64,000 bases of DNA from Manduca sexta (lineage: Eukaryota > Arthropoda > Insecta > Lepidoptera > Sphingidae). This document shows, one piece after another, positions 59,713 to 64,000 of the stretch. The DNA is taken from contig NC_051132.1 in assembly GCF_014839805.1 (NCBI RefSeq), positions 558,001 through 622,000 of the forward strand, in the 5' to 3' direction. Every line of letters begins with the position of its first letter. Positions within the stretch are counted from its first letter, which is position 1. The notes under the pieces are model-generated. The model did no database searches. It had not been told where the DNA came from and worked only from the letters and a program-made list of their open reading frames with translations. A program made the translations under genes and the position numbers.

Positions 59713-60771
59713 TTTTTTATTATCATTAATCAAATGCTCGTTCATCGATATCACAGTATTTTCAAAATAATCCAACACATTGAGAACACTGTTAAACGAT
59801 CCAATGAAAATAAATTTAATTCAACGACCGAATGATCGAATGAAAGAGTGATTAGTGCGGTGGTACTTTACGTGCACTAACCTGATGACACGAAACTGAC
59901 AGCGCTATTCGTTAAATGACGGGATGAAATATGAATTTTTCGCCAAATTGAGTTTTTCATTTAGGCTTGATCGACGTTAAATTACTTTTGAACGCGCATA
60001 AGCACCGCAACCACTGGTGGCTAGATATTTTTCAATATTTTTTAACCAAATGTTGCTCACAATAACTTGTAATTTATTGTTTATTTTTATTTACGAAATT
60101 AAAAATAGTAGTAGATACGTAATTTCGATTTCGGTTTACTAAGCTTATTACCGGTCCTCTATGTAGGCAATAAGCGAGTCTTTGGATACTGCTAAGTAAT
60201 TTACAAAATGCGAACACGAGTTAGTACTTAATATTAATAGATAATATTAGATACTATTAGACTACTTATTGCTAATCAATTATTTAGTTTGCGAGCGACT
60301 GGTGATACGCGCTGCCTTACAAATATCATCTATTCCGCCACCAGACTTAATTATTATGCTACTGATTATGGTCACATGGTGTACTATCAGGCGAACGAGA
60401 CACCCGTCTCGTCAATTAATTGCATTAAAAAAATATCGATTGCAATTTTAGACATATAATTAGAAACAGGACTACTCAACCTTTTTATCTGTCCGCGCAA
60501 CGCACACTTCGATTACTCTGCCAAAGAATTGTACCTTGGAATTTACCGATTTCACTTTACAAGTCAGTTTGAAATCAATGAGATGATAACTCTATAATGT
60601 TTTGTAAATTGAAGCTTGCCAAGCGATAGTGAATTCTCGCAACGTATGTGAAGTAATACTAAGGTTATCATTGTGGAAAATTAGAAAATTCTCTAAGGCT
60701 AAACGTTTTCACACTTGTGTGGATACTATGAGAGAACGTTTTATAAAATTTTTCTTGTCTTTTACGTACCT

Positions 60772-61080
60772 GCTGGAAAAAATGTCTCCCCCATTATAGG
60801 CCCTCTGCCTGGGTAGGTATCACCGTAATGTCTATTTCTGTCGCCAAGCCGCAGTGTGTAGTCACTGTTGTGTTTCGGTTTGAATGACATTGTAGTCAGT
60901 AACTACTGGACGTAATAAGACAACATCTCACGTCTCAGGATGGCGAGCGCAGTGGAATACCAAACAATATTTTGTAATTCAAGATGTTGGATGGTGTTTT
61001 TACTATTTATGGGCGGTCGTATTATTTACCATGAGGCGAACGGAAAGCTCGTTTCGTCATTCAAAACAATAAGAAAAATA
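60772..61080 (+). repeat. interspersed retroelement tail, pair of 37110-37410
   Basis: Shares taggtatcaccgtaatgtct, tgtcgccaagccgcagtgtg, ctcaggatggcgagcgcagt, aagatgttggatggtgtttt and gaggcgaacggaaagctcg, and ends in an A-rich tail (caataagaaaaataaaa). Confidence 0.7.
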
Positions 61081-61806
61081 AAACGACGATAATTCACATT
61101 TACATTCTAAAATGTACCTTCACAATTGATATTAACAAATGTATTTCGTGTGTATTAAGTGAATGAATGTTCATTTGAATGAATAATGAATGTCAGTCCT
61201 CGTCTCCGGGCGCACGTTCCGCAAAGCGTTCTGATCTTCACCAATTGCCGGTCCTTTGAATCATCTCATCGCGAGGCTGATATTATCCATGCCGCTTCAT
61301 TCCAATATAATTTCCTACCGAGACGCTTGATGAAGATATTATTAATTCTCATATTGATTTCCTCATTCGCTTTAATGAAGTTAAGTTTTGTTTACAAAGG
61401 AATGTTGAAGCTGTAAGTACAATTAGTGTTTAATAACTAACATTAATTATTAGTTGAAAAGGAAAAATAAGCCAGCCTGCTTTAGGCAAGAGATATGTTT
61501 CTACATTTTCTCAAATGTCGTAAACTCTTATTAATTTTCGTGGTGGAATTGAATACTTGCTTTCACACGCCAGTCCGCTCTAATACTCTACAAAAAATCC
61601 CCGTAAAACATTGGAAAGTAGAGTAACGGTAGTCATATTCAGAGAAAATGGGACTCTATCTCATCGAAGTAACTTTAGATTTATCTACGGCTGTGATTTA
61701 AGATTATTACTGTTCGAGGAATAAAGGGCCCATTACTCATATAATAAAATAAGAGCGCGCTGGATCCACAATTGGCACAATTAAATTTATTTATATTGTA
61801 GTGATT

Positions 61807-61911
61807 GTAGAGTCAATTCGTCGACGCGGCGCGCTCTACGTGCCGCGACTCTACAAAGCGGTTTGTCTCTACGCCGCTTTGTTTTATTTGCCGTTTGTAA
61901 ATTGTAGAGTC
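61807..61911. repeat. nested inverted repeats around GTAGAGTC
   Basis: GTAGAGTC (61807-61814) and GACTCTAC (61847-61854) enclose a GC-rich stem (gcggc/gccgc). AAAGCGG (61855-61861) and CCGCTTT (61874-61880) form a second stem, and a third GTAGAGTC occurs at 61904-61911. This resembles a small foldback element. Confidence 0.6.
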
Positions 61912-62680
61912 GGCTTTGTGTGCGACTTTTATTGATTAACATATGTGTTTTAAATGTATTTTTTTTTCTATAAAGCTTACACACGTTTTACGTAACAGAT
62001 GGATTTTAATATACTTGATAGAGAACGAAATGACTGTGCTATTGCTGTCTGTGTGGAAACCTTAAACTACAGAAATCTTATATTTCCTGCCATATACATA
62101 CTTACAAGCGCAAAGCAGCCAGCCAGATGATTTTAAGTCTTTGATCAGCTGTGAAAACTAAGCTTGTACAAACCGTTTCTGCTCATATGAGGGTGTAGTT
62201 CTGGCCCACATCAGAGAGAGATGTGAATACAGAAGCCGAAATAGAGTAAATGCATCTTTAATAATATCCTTCACTCCCCTTGCAGTGAAATTCAGACTTA
62301 CCCATAATCGTTACTCCAAAAAATTTTTTTTCTGCTTCAACGAATGGACGTGTCATGCTCAGAAGAACTTCGCATACAGAATTATGTATAATAGGAGCAA
62401 GAGCCTTTGCAACCTTGCAATGCAGCAAGTCCGGTCACGCGTTTCGGATTTGCTCCAGGGCTTGTAGAAATTGTTAGCTAGTGCACTCTTGTGAATACGT
62501 CTTTATATACTATAGCTGAAAAGGATTTGTAGAAAAACATTTTTAAGACGTCTAGATTTACAAGGATTTTCTTTAATGCTAATGCTTTTTGTTGAAGACA
62601 GTCTTTTATCTAATTTAAAAAATATTTTAAGGACATTAATTATTATAACATTATGCATAATCATCTTTCTTTTTTTTTAG

Positions 62681-62730
62681 GTAAGAGAAAACTCTACACA
62701 AAACCCTTCGCGGACGTGAAAAGCAGTGGA
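62681..62730 (+). CDS. candidate recursive-splice exon
   Basis: A long pyrimidine tract ends at AG (62679-62680) and is followed at once by GTAAGAG, so the junction TTTAG|GTAAGA is both an acceptor and a donor. That is the signature of a recursive splice site in a long intron. The following 50 bp run to a second donor, gga|gtatgt (GT at 62731-62732). If kept as an exon, it enters with two bases completing a codon and then 16 codons, KRKLYTKPFADVKSSG, leaving in phase 0. The other two frames contain a stop. The codons are GC-richer (CTC TAC, CCC TTC GCG GAC GTG) than the AT-rich flanks. The protein is not recognised, and the partner exons are outside the window or not identified. Confidence 0.4.
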
Positions 62731-64000
62731 GTATGTATTTTCACTTGATATTTTTTTCTTTAGTCAGAATGCTATTTTACTGTACCATATTAAAATTAAC
62801 CGCAGTGAAAAGCCAGCTAGCACAATGGAAACCAAGAAAATGCCACCCAATACTCCATTCTCATGATTCAGAAGCCAACAATTGATGCGTCTATTGAGAG
62901 TGTCCGCATTCCACGGCCCATAATGGGACACGCTGCTAGGAATCCCTCCTAATAATACCACAAAAGATTTCTATAGAGCTTGCCTTTTGGGGCGAACTTC
63001 TATTTTGAATTTGCGTTGATTATGCGGCGGTGTCACGAGTTCATAGGATTTGGGTTTGATTTTATTAATCTTTTATTAATATGTAGTGATAATTATTGGG
63101 AGTTGGATCATATATGATATTATTGTGATTAATTATAAACAGTATTATTATTATTTTTTTATTAGGTTTTGCTCTTGGCTCCGCCTGCTCAGTTATAATC
63201 ATTCTTTTTAAGAATTTATTTATACATGAGAAAAAAGTTGAAGGCAAACATTAGTGCATACAAACAAACAAAAAAGAACAAAGTTACTATTTAATCACAA
63301 TACTATTTATTTATTCAATTGAACGAAATAATAAGTCCAGTAATATTTAATACGCCTTAAGGGGGAGCTGTAATTCCGCTCCGACAGCTTCCAAACCCGA
63401 AACGCGCCTCCAAACAAAACAGCTCGCAACAATAAAACGGCTCGGTCGTAAAATATACCGAATATGGCCGCCGGCACACAAATAGAATTTTCAAACACTT
63501 TGTGTTTTTACAGCTATAAGGTAAGAAAATTCTTTGTTAATTTTTATTTGCGTCGACTATTAATATCAAAGAAGTACTCTAACCAAGTAATTGGTAATGA
63601 AAATCGCCATTTTAAATAAAACATGTCTAACTGAAATATTTCTATAGTATTAGGGGGATCCCTGGATAGGTACACTTAGTACGTAGTATCCAGTCGGATG
63701 TTTTATTTAATAATGTAAAATAACATATTTTATTTGTTAAAAACATGAATATAATATTCATATAGGCATGCAAAATGTTACATAATTCGAGTAGAATTAG
63801 TAGAGTTCGTGTTTAGCCGCAGGCATACAAATATAAAAACATAAATTAATATAAAAATATTATTAACAGCACACATTTAAACTTTTTTTTTGGGTTTCAA
63901 TTTATTTTGTATTTGTAAGTAGTATAAACAATGAATATCTGATACTCTCGCTCTATCTCACCGTTCTTTGCACCTTTCTGTCATAAATGTAAGTAAAGAA
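62731..64000. other. AT-rich DNA with weak exon-like signals
   Basis: Contains a 7-bp segment ctataag (63514-63520) between tgtgtttttacag and gtaagaaa, a possible microexon. The minus frame 62764-62961 reads like a membrane protein fragment but has no ATG start or splice support. A GC-richer patch with a Pho-like gccat core lies at 63360-63480. Confidence 0.35.

Noticed and set aside
62764..62961. 65-codon minus-strand frame resembling a membrane protein
   Set aside because: Begins with GTG rather than ATG, has no supporting splice sites and no recognisable family.
1..64000. LTR retrotransposon, endogenous virus, rRNA or bacterial insert
   Set aside because: No paired LTRs, gag/pol or envelope motifs, rRNA core sequences or operon-like ORF layout were seen.

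Overview
The window looks like nuclear DNA from a moth or butterfly (Lepidoptera). It is AT-rich, has no bacterial-type gene layout, and carries several repeat families that I recognise from memory as lepidopteran. These are a tRNA-derived SINE whose head begins GACTGCCTCGGTGGCGTAG, small Helitrons that start TC and end in a short hairpin followed by CTAG, hAT-type MITEs with CAGTGGCGAAG ends, an RTE-type 3' tail (ggcctatgttcagcagtrgact followed by gat repeats), and R1-clade LINE debris. No database search was possible.

There is no long intact host coding sequence. The only protein-coding stretch I can name is the C-terminal end of a non-LTR retrotransposon ORF2 (8072-8575, minus), in an 838-bp 5'-truncated insertion with a perfect 13-bp target-site duplication. 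The rest reads as intron or intergenic DNA. If the window lies inside a large plus-strand gene, the best exon candidates are 62681-62730 (a recursive-splice-like AG|GTAAGA start followed by a 16-codon GC-richer frame), 15889-15966 (78 bp, phase 0-0), 36389-36425 (37 bp, GC-rich, good splice sites) and a possible GC-rich first exon ending at a consensus donor at 3089/3090. None could be tied to a known protein and the phases do not link them into one transcript, so they stay candidates.

Layout. 1-8.6 kb: a Helitron with a four-copy 123-bp internal array, degenerate SINEs, an RTE tail and the R1-type insertion. 8.6-16 kb: unique DNA with CpG-rich islands, a CTCF-like motif pair, an enhancer-like cluster and retroelement tails. 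16-26 kb: SINEs, hAT MITEs, further Helitrons, perfect hairpins and a G-rich minisatellite. 26-33 kb: a foldback, a GC-rich island with an unexplained minus-strand ORF, a LINE tail nested in an older element, and two hAT MITEs. 33-47 kb: mostly unique AT-rich DNA with palindromes, a candidate short exon and scattered repeat tails. 47-64 kb: SINE remnants, a 515-bp hAT MITE with a perfect 8-bp duplication, several motif clusters that may be regulatory, and the 62.7-kb exon candidate.

The elements do not form a pathway. The clearest biology is transposition history: three hAT MITEs with perfect 8-bp duplications, Helitrons inserted between A and T, a LINE nested in another retroelement, and a SINE inserted in the exact centre of a 35-bp palindrome.
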